From positions 62,001 to 126,000 of the forward strand of contig JAWKTZ010000016.1 in NCBI GenBank assembly GCA_041398845.1: a stretch of 64,000 nucleotides of DNA. The letters are read 5' to 3'. The translations under genes were made by a program, and so were the position numbers. Shown piece by piece: positions 56,982 to 64,000 of the stretch. The notes under the pieces were generated by a model. The model saw nothing but the letters and a program-made list of their open reading frames with translations, did no database searches and was not told where the DNA came from. The stretch's first letter is position 1. Every line of letters starts with the position of its first letter. The DNA is from Fuerstiella sp041398845 (lineage in GTDB: Bacteria > Planctomycetota > Planctomycetia > Planctomycetales > Planctomycetaceae).

Positions 56982-58172
56982 ATGTGTCATGTTTCTGTAC
57001 GATCTGTTCCCAACTTCGTGCCGACGTTGGTGGTGCTGCTGACGACAGGACTGCTGAATGGTTGTGGCGGAAACTCCCCAGTACCTCCGGACTCCGCCGC
57101 CCCTTCGGCTGCGGCCGCTGCTTCTGAGGAGAACACGGCAGCTCCTGCCGCCGCAACCGCAGGCACTCCCGCCACGGTGTCGGCATCCACCGACGTCGGC
57201 CGTTCGCGAGCTCCCAACGAACGCTGGAAGGATGCCAACGGGGTGGAATATCTGGGTGACGTGCCGCTGGATGTCTTCTTCGATCAGCCGTATGCCGTCG
57301 CGTCCGATGCCACGCCGCTCGGCGGAACAGCTCCCGCCGGCGATCCGGCCACCGGAATTCCTGCCGTCAGCATGACGGCCGGGAACATGGCACCGAGCGC
57401 CGCAGGCGGTTCCGACACATCGCCAGCGGCCTCTTCGCCCGCATCCGTTGCCGCGTCCGGCGGTGCGACCGGTTCGAACAATTGGGATGAACTGCTTCCC
57501 ATCAAGGATCTGGACGAAGAAGTCACCACCATTCGAAACTTTCTGAACGAGGCTCTGCAGTCGGTGGGTTCGTATAATTCCTCCATGCTGATGATTCCTC
57601 CAAAGGCTGCCAGCCTGGCAGCGCTGTGTACGATCATGGAACAGCATTCCGGTGATGTTTCATGGAAGGAAGACGCCGCCTACATTCGCGATCTGGCCAA
57701 GAAGATGAACGAAAGCGATCTGCAACGCGGCAAGAAAGATCAAAGTCGTCTGTTGATGTTGTTTGAGAACATGACGGACACGTTCAATCGCTCGCGGCCC
57801 GCTGGCCTTGAAGAACCTCCGGCCGACGACTCGTTTTCCGACGTTGCGGAAATGCGGTTGTTGATGATGCGAATGGAATCGGCCGAAAAGAAGATGAAGA
57901 ACGAAGCCGGCAGTGAAACAGCGTTTGCCAGTCAGAAAGACATCGTCCTGCACGAAGCGGCGTTGCTGGGAACTATGTCGAAAGTAGTGACCCAGTCCGG
58001 CTATGGCTACGAAGACGATGCCGAGTTCGTCGGCTATGCTCAGAAAATCGTCGATGCCGCGAAGGAAATTCGCGAAGCCGCAGAATCCGGCAGCTTCAGC
58101 ACCTATGAGCTGGCCTTGTCAAAGGTGTCCGGAGCCTGTCAGGAATGCCATTCAGCGTATAAGAACAACTGA
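56982..58172 (+). CDS. Lipoprotein with C-terminal cytochrome c'-like domain
   Basis: The 396-residue protein has a lipoprotein signal ending in 'LLNGCGG' and a low-complexity Ala/Ser/Pro linker of about 130 residues containing 'ERWKDANGVEYLGDVPLDVFF'. A helical domain follows (about 165-396) and ends in 'LSKVSGACQECHSAYKNN' with the heme motif CQECH (Cys386, Cys389, His390) right at the C terminus, as in cytochrome c'. Cytochromes c' are periplasmic four-helix proteins that bind NO or act in electron transfer. The long linker is unusual. The frame shows no defects. No partner electron-transfer gene is adjacent. Confidence 0.85.
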   Translation: MCHVSVRSVPNFVPTLVVLLTTGLLNGCGGNSPVPPDSAAPSAAAAASEENTAAPAAATAGTPATVSASTDVGRSRAPNERWKDANGVEYLGDVPLDVFFDQPYAVASDATPLGGTAPAGDPATGIPAVSMTAGNMAPSAAGGSDTSPAASSPASVAASGGATGSNNWDELLPIKDLDEEVTTIRNFLNEALQSVGSYNSSMLMIPPKAASLAALCTIMEQHSGDVSWKEDAAYIRDLAKKMNESDLQRGKKDQSRLLMLFENMTDTFNRSRPAGLEEPPADDSFSDVAEMRLLMMRMESAEKKMKNEAGSETAFASQKDIVLHEAALLGTMSKVVTQSGYGYEDDAEFVGYAQKIVDAAKEIREAAESGSFSTYELALSKVSGACQECHSAYKNN

Positions 58173-58454
58173 CCACATCCGCCCGTCGCGTTTTCCGATC
58201 TCACGGCATCGACGAGGAAATCGCATGGACTGCCGATCAGAGTTCGGGTTGATGATCGACCACTTCGCTCGCTGGCCGACCCGGACGTTCAGGGAACAAT
58301 CGATGGATGTGTCCAACTGCTGCAAGACACGCGTTCAGCGGCGTTTGGCACACTGAATGCATTCCACCCAGAGCAGAGTACGTCGGGCTGAACGACATCG
58401 CATTCAGCTCATCAGCGTACAGCATCCATTTCACCGTTCCAGGGAAACAAGACC

Positions 58455-58991
58455 ATGCCTCAAGTCGAAACCATGCCTCACGTCGAACCTCTCGACCTCA
58501 CCAACGCGCCTCATGAAGCTCATGATCTGCTGGCCGCCATGAAAGAAGAACACGGGCAGATTCTGAATATCTTCGGTACGATGGCTCATCAGCCGGACGT
58601 TCTGAAGGGCATCGCGATGGTCAACGAGGGGATTCAGAAAAAGCTGCCGGCAAAGCTCAGAGAACTCGCCTACTTCGCAGCGTCGCAGGCCAATGACTGC
58701 GAATACTGTTCACATTATCATTCCAAGGCAGCAATGAAGGCGGGACTCAGTTCGGAACAACTGCGAGCTGCGACTCACGACTGCGAAAGCAGCGACCTGC
58801 TGAGCGATGCCGAGAAATCCGTCGTGAAGTATGCCCAGGAACTTACGAAAACCGGCAACGTTTCCGACAGCACGGTGGCCGCCGTCAAGGAACACATCGC
58901 TGATGAAGAACTGGTGACGCTGGCCGCTACGGTCGCTCTGGCGAATTTCACCAACCGGTTCAACCATGGACTGAATGTTCAACTGCCCTGA
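58455..58991 (+). CDS. AhpD-like / carboxymuconolactone decarboxylase family protein
   Basis: The 178-residue protein has the AhpD core: 'LRELAYFAASQANDCEYCSHYHSKAAMKAGL' region with Glu70, Cys82-x-x-Cys85 and His89, the alkylhydroperoxidase redox motif. It is all helical and lacks an export signal. Relatives reduce peroxides with a thiol partner or act as decarboxylases; the CxxC motif favours a redox function. An internal ATG at 58473 could be the real start, since the first residues repeat 'MP(Q/H)VE'. It lies 282 bases after the cytochrome c' gene on the same strand. Confidence 0.9.
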   Translation: MPQVETMPHVEPLDLTNAPHEAHDLLAAMKEEHGQILNIFGTMAHQPDVLKGIAMVNEGIQKKLPAKLRELAYFAASQANDCEYCSHYHSKAAMKAGLSSEQLRAATHDCESSDLLSDAEKSVVKYAQELTKTGNVSDSTVAAVKEHIADEELVTLAATVALANFTNRFNHGLNVQLP

Positions 58992-59099
58992 TTTGCGGCA
59001 CTGTGTGGGCAGCAGTCGAGACAGCAGGCAGCAGCAGATCGTTCAACGACCTGCGAGACGACCGGCGGAGAGAACTTCATCAACCTCGAACAGTGACAA

Positions 59100-60113
59100 T
59101 CAGACTCTGACCAGCGCCTTGCCCATTTTGTCACCGTGGAACAGATTGATGAAGGCCGCCGGAGCATTCTCCAGACCCTCAACAATCGTTTCTTCCCAGA
59201 CGATGCGGTTGGTCCGAATCCAGTAAATCATGTCGCGCAGAAAGTCATCGCGCTGACTCAGGTGATCACGGACGATAAATCCCTGCATGTGAATCCGTTT
59301 CGCGATGATTTTGAACAGGTTGTTCGGGCCGGGTTGAGGCTCACTGTCGTTGTACGCCGAAATCATGCCGCAGCAGACGATGCGACCAAAGTCGTTCATG
59401 TTATTGATCGCGGCTTCCAGATGACTCCCACCGACGTTGTCGAAATACAGATCGATGCCGTTCGGGCACAGTTCCGCCAGCGTTGACGAGATGTCGTTGG
59501 TCTCGTGGTAGTTGAAGACATGGTCCACGCCCGCTTTCTGCTTCAGCCATTCTGTTTTCTTCGCTGACCCGGCGCTGCCGATGACGTCGCAGCCTTTGAG
59601 TTTCGCGATCTGACACGCGATGGACCCCACGGCTCCGGATGCGGCCGAAACATACACGCAGTCGCCGCTCTTCAGCTTCCCGATCGTATTCAGGCCCACC
59701 CAGGCTGTCATCCCGGTGAGACCCAGAACGCCGAGAAACGCCTGCGGGGGGAGATCCGCCGGGTCGAGTGTCGCAACGCCTTCGCCATCAGAAAACCAGT
59801 GTTCTCGCCAGCCTGCATGGCCCAGGACATAATCGCCTTCCGCGAATGCGGGATTCAACGACTGGATGACTCGCCCGATGCAGCCCCCTTCAACCGGTTC
59901 GTTCAGTCGAAGCGAAGGAACGTAGCTGTCCGACTCGCGCATGCGTCCGCGCATGTACGGATCGACCGAAATCCATTCGTTCCGAACCAGAAAAAATCCA
60001 TGATTCGGTTCGCCGATTTCTCTTTCGACAACTTTGAAGTTTGCGCTTGTTGGAACGCCGTCCGGGCGGGAAACCAGATCGACGTCGCGGGTTTTGGTCG
60101 TCACGGTGGGCAT
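59100..60113 (-). CDS. NADP-dependent zinc-independent MDR oxidoreductase (CurA/leukotriene B4 dehydrogenase-like)
   Basis: The 337-residue enzyme starts MPTVTTKTRDVDLVSRPDG and has a ribosome site AAGGAAAC. 'NEWISVDPYMRGRM' is diagnostic for the zinc-independent medium-chain group that includes prostaglandin reductase and bacterial CurA. 'LGLTGMTAWVGL', 'VYVSAASGAVGSIACQIAK' (nucleotide-binding loop) and 'DLYFDNVGGSHLEAAINNM' follow. It likely reduces alpha,beta-unsaturated carbonyls with NADPH. A repeat element (60139-60240) lies 26 bases upstream of the start and may carry or disturb promoter signals. The frame extends to 60140 without conserved residues. Confidence 0.93.
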   Translation of the reverse strand: MPTVTTKTRDVDLVSRPDGVPTSANFKVVEREIGEPNHGFFLVRNEWISVDPYMRGRMRESDSYVPSLRLNEPVEGGCIGRVIQSLNPAFAEGDYVLGHAGWREHWFSDGEGVATLDPADLPPQAFLGVLGLTGMTAWVGLNTIGKLKSGDCVYVSAASGAVGSIACQIAKLKGCDVIGSAGSAKKTEWLKQKAGVDHVFNYHETNDISSTLAELCPNGIDLYFDNVGGSHLEAAINNMNDFGRIVCCGMISAYNDSEPQPGPNNLFKIIAKRIHMQGFIVRDHLSQRDDFLRDMIYWIRTNRIVWEETIVEGLENAPAAFINLFHGDKMGKALVRV

Positions 60114-60138
60114 GATGTGTTTCCTTCGGTACGCTGTC

Positions 60139-60240
60139 AAAGGCTATCTGAAAAAGGGTCTGACCCTTTGGAGGGCGGTGAAATTGCAGTCATTTCGGCT
60201 GCCAAAAGACGGTCAGCCTCCTTTTTCAGATAGCTTCTAA
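60139..60240. repeat. Diverged copy of the AGAGGCTATCTGA palindromic element
   Basis: Left end AGGCTATCTGAAAAAGG (from 60141) and right end CCTTTTTCAGATAGCTTCTAA (to 60240) form an imperfect inverted repeat. The centre keeps 'CCCTTTGGAGGGC' as in the copy at 41133-41235. Confidence 0.75.
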
Positions 60241-60266
60241 GGGTCATAGGGGCACGAGACTTTGAT

Positions 60267-60500
60267 TCAGCGTTGTGACTCATAAGTGAAGTTCATTCCC
60301 ACCGCCTCCGTTGCTTCGGGCACGGTCCAGGCCACCTGAGGAATGGCGCGTCGCCGCGTGCGTTCGGCTTCCGTCCATTCCGACTGAATCTCTGCACACA
60401 TCTCTTTGATGGCTTCCGGTGATGGTTCGTAACAGTCGACCGATGCTGGTCGACGACGTTGTTTTCGAGACTTCGGTGTGCGAACGGCGGCAGTCAACAT
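60267..60500 (-). CDS. Small hypothetical protein (77 aa)
   Basis: From ATG 60500, preceded by the ribosome site GAAGGACATTGCG, the protein has 77 residues: a basic N terminus (RTPKSRKQRRRP) and an acidic-helical body 'YEPSPEAIKEMCAEIQSEWT' with 'EAERTRRRA'. Similar small proteins with 'E-i-qa-W-t--Er-rR' occur in planctomycetes, but no function is known to me. It may be a regulator or a small DNA/RNA-associated protein by charge only. Confidence 0.6.
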   Translation of the reverse strand: MLTAAVRTPKSRKQRRRPASVDCYEPSPEAIKEMCAEIQSEWTEAERTRRRAIPQVAWTVPEATEAVGMNFTYESQR

Positions 60501-60538
60501 CGCAATGTCCTTCATAAAAAAACAGGGTGGTCCGTTGG

Positions 60539-60988
60539 TTATGGTGTTCGTGATGACCATGCCTGGTCGGCGGTCACGGATTGTTCCAGTCGATGCAGAC
60601 GTGTGAAGAATTCCTTCACGCGCGGCGCATTTGCTTCCGCCTTGAGTGTGGCGTACAGATCGATCAGAGCGGAATGAAACCGAATCGCCAGTTGTCGCAC
60701 ATCGTCTGTCGACATCGCCGGAGTAATCCGGATGTCTTTGAGAGCATCCTGAATGCCATCGTCCGGCACATACTGGATGTAGCTGTTCAGGATCGCCTCT
60801 TCGCCGTCGTCGCCGTATTCCTTCAGGGCGATCTGCCAGTGGTGTTCGTGAACCTGAAGCTGCTCTGCCAGCGTCTCCGTCGTTTCAAAGCCAGCCGAAT
60901 CTTCGATCTCGGCCAGTGCCTGACGGAAACGCCGGTGATAGTCCCGGATCTGGTTCAGAATGTCACCGATTTGCTGGTATGTCATCAT
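60539..60988 (-). CDS. Hypothetical helical protein (about 150 aa)
   Basis: The protein starts MMTYQQIGDILNQIRDYHRRF and is predicted to be entirely helical, with His/Glu residues on successive helices: 'DYHRRFRQALAEIED', 'LQVHEHHWQIALKEYG', 'LAIRFHSALIDLYATLKAEA' and 'FFTRLHRLEQSV'. This resembles a ferritin-like or hemerythrin-like four-helix bundle, but the usual motifs are incomplete. ATG 60988 or 60985 is a better start than the longer frame to 61066, which is Ser/Arg-rich. It precedes the small protein at 60267-60500 by 39 bases on the same strand. Confidence 0.7.
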   Translation of the reverse strand: MMTYQQIGDILNQIRDYHRRFRQALAEIEDSAGFETTETLAEQLQVHEHHWQIALKEYGDDGEEAILNSYIQYVPDDGIQDALKDIRITPAMSTDDVRQLAIRFHSALIDLYATLKAEANAPRVKEFFTRLHRLEQSVTADQAWSSRTP

Positions 60989-61324
60989 TTCGTTTCTGCT
61001 CTGAGTCAAAGAAACGCTCGGCAACGCAGTCACCTGCTGACTTGAACGCTGCGAACGGCGTGCCAATCATTGTGACGGGGATCTGCTGACCTGAGTTCAC
61101 CTGCTTCGGTGACATCCGTCGGCACGGTTCGGAGAGTTGACCGCGCAGGCTGATCGCTGACCGACCAGCGTCGTTGGGGCGGACCGTCAGTCAGACGGCA
61201 GAGCTGTTCGGCAATTGACATGACGGCACGCAGTTTGCCGGATCCGACCTGTGTCACATCGCCCATGTGCCGGATCGCCCGTTGGAAGCGAGCAGCGACC
61301 GGTTCATCCCTGCGGAACGTCCTG

Positions 61325-62182
61325 ATGAAAAATCCCTTCGCCAATCTGCCACGCACATGGAATCGTTTTAATGACGACAATGGAAGTCTGCTGGCGGCCG
61401 GAGTTGCCTATTACGGCGCTCTATCGTTCTTCCCGTTGCTGCTGACGCTGATTTCCGGAGTCGGGCTGGTTCTGCAGTTCACATCGGCCGGGCAGAATGC
61501 GGAAGCTCAGTTGCTGGAAACCGTGGGGACACAGTTTTCGCCAGCTCTGCAGGACCATGTGGCCACGGCCATGGAGCAGGTACGAGATGGAGCCGGGACA
61601 TCGGGCCCCATTGGTCTGATCACGCTGATGTTTGGAGCGATGGCGATATTCATTCAGTTTGAAAACGCCTTCGATGTCATCTGGAATGTCGAAGCACCGG
61701 AATCCAAAGGCGCGCTGCACGCGGTCAAGCGAGTTATGTTTCAGCGTCTGCTGGCGTTTGTCATGCTGGCGGGGCTGGGAGTTCTTCTGTTAGCCATTCT
61801 GGTGTGCGGAATTGCTCTGAGCGTCGCCGCTGACTACTCGAAAAGCATGCTTCCCCGAAGCGACATTCTCTGGGCCAGCGTGCAACATGTGCTGCCGGTC
61901 GTGTTGAACACCGCCGTTTTCTCGCTCATCTATCGCTGGCTGCCAAAACCAGACGTGCGGTGGTCGGAAGCCCTGCAAGGTGCTCTGTTTGCCGGCATTG
62001 TCTGGGAAATCGGCCGCAACGTGCTCACGCATTTTCTGGTTGGATCCACGTATTCCAGTGCCTACGGCGTTGTCGGCTCGTTCATCGCCGTGCTGCTGTG
62101 GATCTATTATGCCGTGACCGTGCTGTTTCTGGGTGCCGAATACATTCAATGCATCTGTCAACAGTGCAGCAGAACCGCATGA
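61325..62182 (+). CDS. YihY/UPF0761 (BrkB-like) inner-membrane protein
   Basis: From ATG 61325 the protein has 285 residues and about six membrane segments. 'LLAAGVAYYGALSFFPLLLTL' is the YihY family signature, followed by 'FIQFENAFDVIWNVE', 'LYRWLPKPDV'-like 'IYRWLPKPDVRWSEALQGALFAG' and 'YSSAYGVVGSFIAVLLWIYY'. Once annotated as ribonuclease BN or virulence factor BrkB, members are membrane proteins, and some YihY-like proteins have been linked to envelope lipid transport; the role here is open. The frame extends up to 61220 without hydrophobic or conserved residues. A hairpin with a T run lies 19 bases after the stop. Confidence 0.92.
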   Translation: MKNPFANLPRTWNRFNDDNGSLLAAGVAYYGALSFFPLLLTLISGVGLVLQFTSAGQNAEAQLLETVGTQFSPALQDHVATAMEQVRDGAGTSGPIGLITLMFGAMAIFIQFENAFDVIWNVEAPESKGALHAVKRVMFQRLLAFVMLAGLGVLLLAILVCGIALSVAADYSKSMLPRSDILWASVQHVLPVVLNTAVFSLIYRWLPKPDVRWSEALQGALFAGIVWEIGRNVLTHFLVGSTYSSAYGVVGSFIAVLLWIYYAVTVLFLGAEYIQCICQQCSRTA

Positions 62183-62200
62183 ATCCTCCGGATCCGTCTC

Positions 62201-62218
62201 CCCGCAACTGCGGGTTTT
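62201..62218 (+). terminator. Possible intrinsic terminator after the YihY gene
   Basis: CCCGC-AACT-GCGGG followed by TTTT forms a short GC-rich hairpin with a T run, 19 bases after the stop codon and 42 bases before the next gene. Confidence 0.5.
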
Positions 62219-62259
62219 CGGTATGGTTGCGCAACCCGCCTTCATTCAGGAACTTTGAC

Positions 62260-64000
62260 ATGATGTCTGCGTTTCGCGGTTTTTCTTTGTCGTTTGTCTT
62301 ACTGACGACCCTTGTCGGCCAGTCGGCATTGATGGCTCAATCGTCGAGCGATCATGGCAGCTCGCGATTATTGCCATTGATCACAAGCGATCCGCCAGCC
62401 GAAGCATTCTTTACCGGGCCGGTTCCCAGAACAGTGGCTGTCGCAAATGATGCGGGTCTGAACGACATCTGCAGCGTCGGCGATTCGTGCTGGGCAGTGG
62501 GAAGTCGCGGTGTGGTGCTGCGCAGTGCTGATGCCGGAGCGACATGGACGACCGAACTGCTGCCGCTGGAATGTTCTTTAAGCAGCGTGTGCTTTCTGAC
62601 AAATCAAACCGGCTTTGTCGCGGGACAATATTACGACCACCTGGAACGAAAGCGGAAAGGATTGATTCTGGCAACGAAGGATGGAGGCCGGAACTGGCGT
62701 CTGGTGGAAGCAAATCCTTCGGAACAACAGAACCTGCCGGATTCGGTGTCACCGATGGTTCTGCCGGCGGGAACGGTTTCTGTTTCTGATCTGCCGCCGC
62801 TGGACTTTGTGCGATTCTTCGATCTTGAAAACGCGGTGGCGGTTGGCTGCGATGATGTCATGAACGCGGCCAGTGAGGTCTTTCGCAGCAGCGATGGCGG
62901 TCGCACGTGGCGAGTTGTTCGCAGCGATGTCCCGGCAGCTCGCTGGCGGACCGGCGCGTTTCTTTCTCCGGATGACGGCATCGTGGCAGGCTACGGTAAT
63001 GCGGTGGCCGCTGTGGTCTCTCAACAGCTTGTGGCATTGTCTCGACCGGACAACAGCTTTCGGCGAATCCATTCAACGAGTCTGGACAGTCGCGGATTCG
63101 GCTGGCTGGCCGGCGATGCGGGACTGCTGCAGCACAGTCGTGACGGTGGCATCACATGGAAGCCGATCACCAATGTACTGCCACCCGGCCTTGACGACGT
63201 GATTGACTTTCGAACCGTGTGTCAGCGCAACAGCGTGGTGTGTGTGGCTGGGAGTCCGGGCAGTCTGGTGCTGCGAAGTGTCGATGGCGGCGAGTCCTGG
63301 GTGGCTGCAAAGACGTCTCAGTCCGTTCCTTTTCAGAAGCTGCACTTTGTCAGCGATTCCACGGTGATCGGCCTTGCCGCGTTGGGCATCGTGCATCGTT
63401 CCACGGATGCCGGCGCAACGTGGGAAACAGTTCGCAACGCCGGCTATCGAGCGGCTGTGCTGTGCCTGTCGACGGATCCCGATGATGTTTCGTTTCGTAT
63501 GCTGTCGTCCATGGCAGGAGATGAAGGGTTTCGAACGGTGGTTGTGCAGCCGTCTGTGCGATTGACACGTCCGGGCGTCGACGATGCTCTGGCTGCTGAT
63601 CAGCTTTCCGCGGTGTTGCCTCAGTTGGGAGCCGGCAGATTTGAACAGGACTGGATGTTTGCTCGAACACAGCCCCTGCAGGGCACGGTCGCTGATGAAC
63701 TGATGAAGGCGTGGGCCAGACAGACGGACGGACGAGTTGGCGAACTTCTGCCTCAACGACTTGCCGCCCTCTTTCGCATCTGGCGGCCTGATGCCGTGTG
63801 CATCGAACGTTCGTCTGACCGGGATCAGGTGTCTGCCGTCTGGCTGCAGGCATTGGAAACAGCTCGTCAGATCGCGGCCGGACACGATCCGCGCAGCGCT
63901 GCTCTGGATTCCACCGGACTTGAACACTGGATGGTCAGCCGCGTTGTCGTTCGACAAACGGACGAACATCGCACTCCGCTGGCATTCGCGGCCGATGACC
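62260..64000 (+). CDS. Exported Asp-box (BNR/Ycf48-like) beta-propeller protein, 3' end outside window
   Basis: The frame starts at ATG 62260 with the ribosome site CAGGAAC and remains open to the right edge (580 codons seen). It has a signal peptide 'SLSFVLLTTLVGQSALMAQ'. Repeated Asp-box motifs mark propeller blades: 'SADAGATWTT', 'TKDGGRNWRL', 'SSDGGRTWRV', 'SRDGGITWKP', 'SVDGGESWVA' and 'STDAGATWET'. These resemble Ycf48/sialidase-type propellers. The region after about 63500 is more helical and may start a second domain. Exported; ligand or substrate unknown. Confidence 0.88.
   Translation, partial: MMSAFRGFSLSFVLLTTLVGQSALMAQSSSDHGSSRLLPLITSDPPAEAFFTGPVPRTVAVANDAGLNDICSVGDSCWAVGSRGVVLRSADAGATWTTELLPLECSLSSVCFLTNQTGFVAGQYYDHLERKRKGLILATKDGGRNWRLVEANPSEQQNLPDSVSPMVLPAGTVSVSDLPPLDFVRFFDLENAVAVGCDDVMNAASEVFRSSDGGRTWRVVRSDVPAARWRTGAFLSPDDGIVAGYGNAVAAVVSQQLVALSRPDNSFRRIHSTSLDSRGFGWLAGDAGLLQHSRDGGITWKPITNVLPPGLDDVIDFRTVCQRNSVVCVAGSPGSLVLRSVDGGESWVAAKTSQSVPFQKLHFVSDSTVIGLAALGIVHRSTDAGATWETVRNAGYRAAVLCLSTDPDDVSFRMLSSMAGDEGFRTVVVQPSVRLTRPGVDDALAADQLSAVLPQLGAGRFEQDWMFARTQPLQGTVADELMKAWARQTDGRVGELLPQRLAALFRIWRPDAVCIERSSDRDQVSAVWLQALETARQIAAGHDPRSAALDSTGLEHWMVSRVVVRQTDEHRTPLAFAADD

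Noticed and set aside
61030..61221. Minus-strand frame of about 63 codons upstream of the YihY gene
   Set aside because: Polar low-information sequence with no motif or ribosome site; could be a real small gene but the sequence does not support it.

Overview
The window reads as chromosomal DNA of a planctomycete. Supporting this are a giant secreted protein with CARDB, RHS/YD and dockerin modules, a PEP-CTERM protein, a sulfatase, a YXWGXW-type repeat protein, secreted WD40 and Asp-box propellers, a Rhodopirellula-type (ISAzo13-like) transposase remnant, lipid A Kdo transferase, and many short palindromic intergenic repeats. No rRNA, tRNA, phage module or cas gene was seen. Species assignment is not possible from sequence reading alone.

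Layout. 1-17.8 kb: one enormous reading frame, open at the left edge, with Ig-like/pre-peptidase modules, nine CARDB repeats, an RHS/YD core, a short tip, further surface modules and a C-terminal dockerin. 17.9-22.4 kb: a PEP-CTERM protein, an unknown 159-aa protein, a coupled WD40/YdjY-like secreted pair on the minus strand, then a DUF3309 miniprotein, a tiny lipoprotein and a YciF-like ferritin fold protein. 22.5-30.4 kb is a damaged region: an IS1380-type transposase remnant joined to a signal-peptide stub, a frameshifted Tat-exported protein, an orphan NMT1-like binding lipoprotein followed by a pectate-lyase-like protein, and a YXWGXW protein whose 5' half holds a dense cluster of single-base indels. 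A 136-bp palindromic element closes the region and supplies the stop codon of the next gene.

30.4-44.5 kb: an amidohydrolase-aminotransferase fusion, an Rpn-type nuclease, a thermonuclease-like protein, a PAS-GGDEF-HD signalling protein with a degenerate GYP motif, an SDR, an archaeal-type phosphoglycerate mutase, a beta-lactamase-fold hydrolase, an FtsQ-like protein and a GAF-HlyD adaptor. 45-55.5 kb: a TolC-like lipoprotein with a long disordered tail (divergent from the adaptor, so the two probably form an export pair), a secreted propeller-like protein, WaaA/KdtA, a Cys-rich secreted protein, a NYN/YacP-like protein and a sulfatase. 55.6-64 kb: a deletion derivative of an ISAzo13-like element between gene fragments, a lipoprotein cytochrome c', an AhpD-like protein, an MDR reductase, two small unknown proteins, YihY and an Asp-box propeller that runs off the right edge.

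The dominant theme is export and envelope biology: most proteins carry Sec, Tat or lipoprotein signals. The second theme is small mobile repeats. At least three palindromic repeat families lie in gene 3' or 5' boundaries, and in two cases a repeat terminus forms the stop codon of the adjacent gene.
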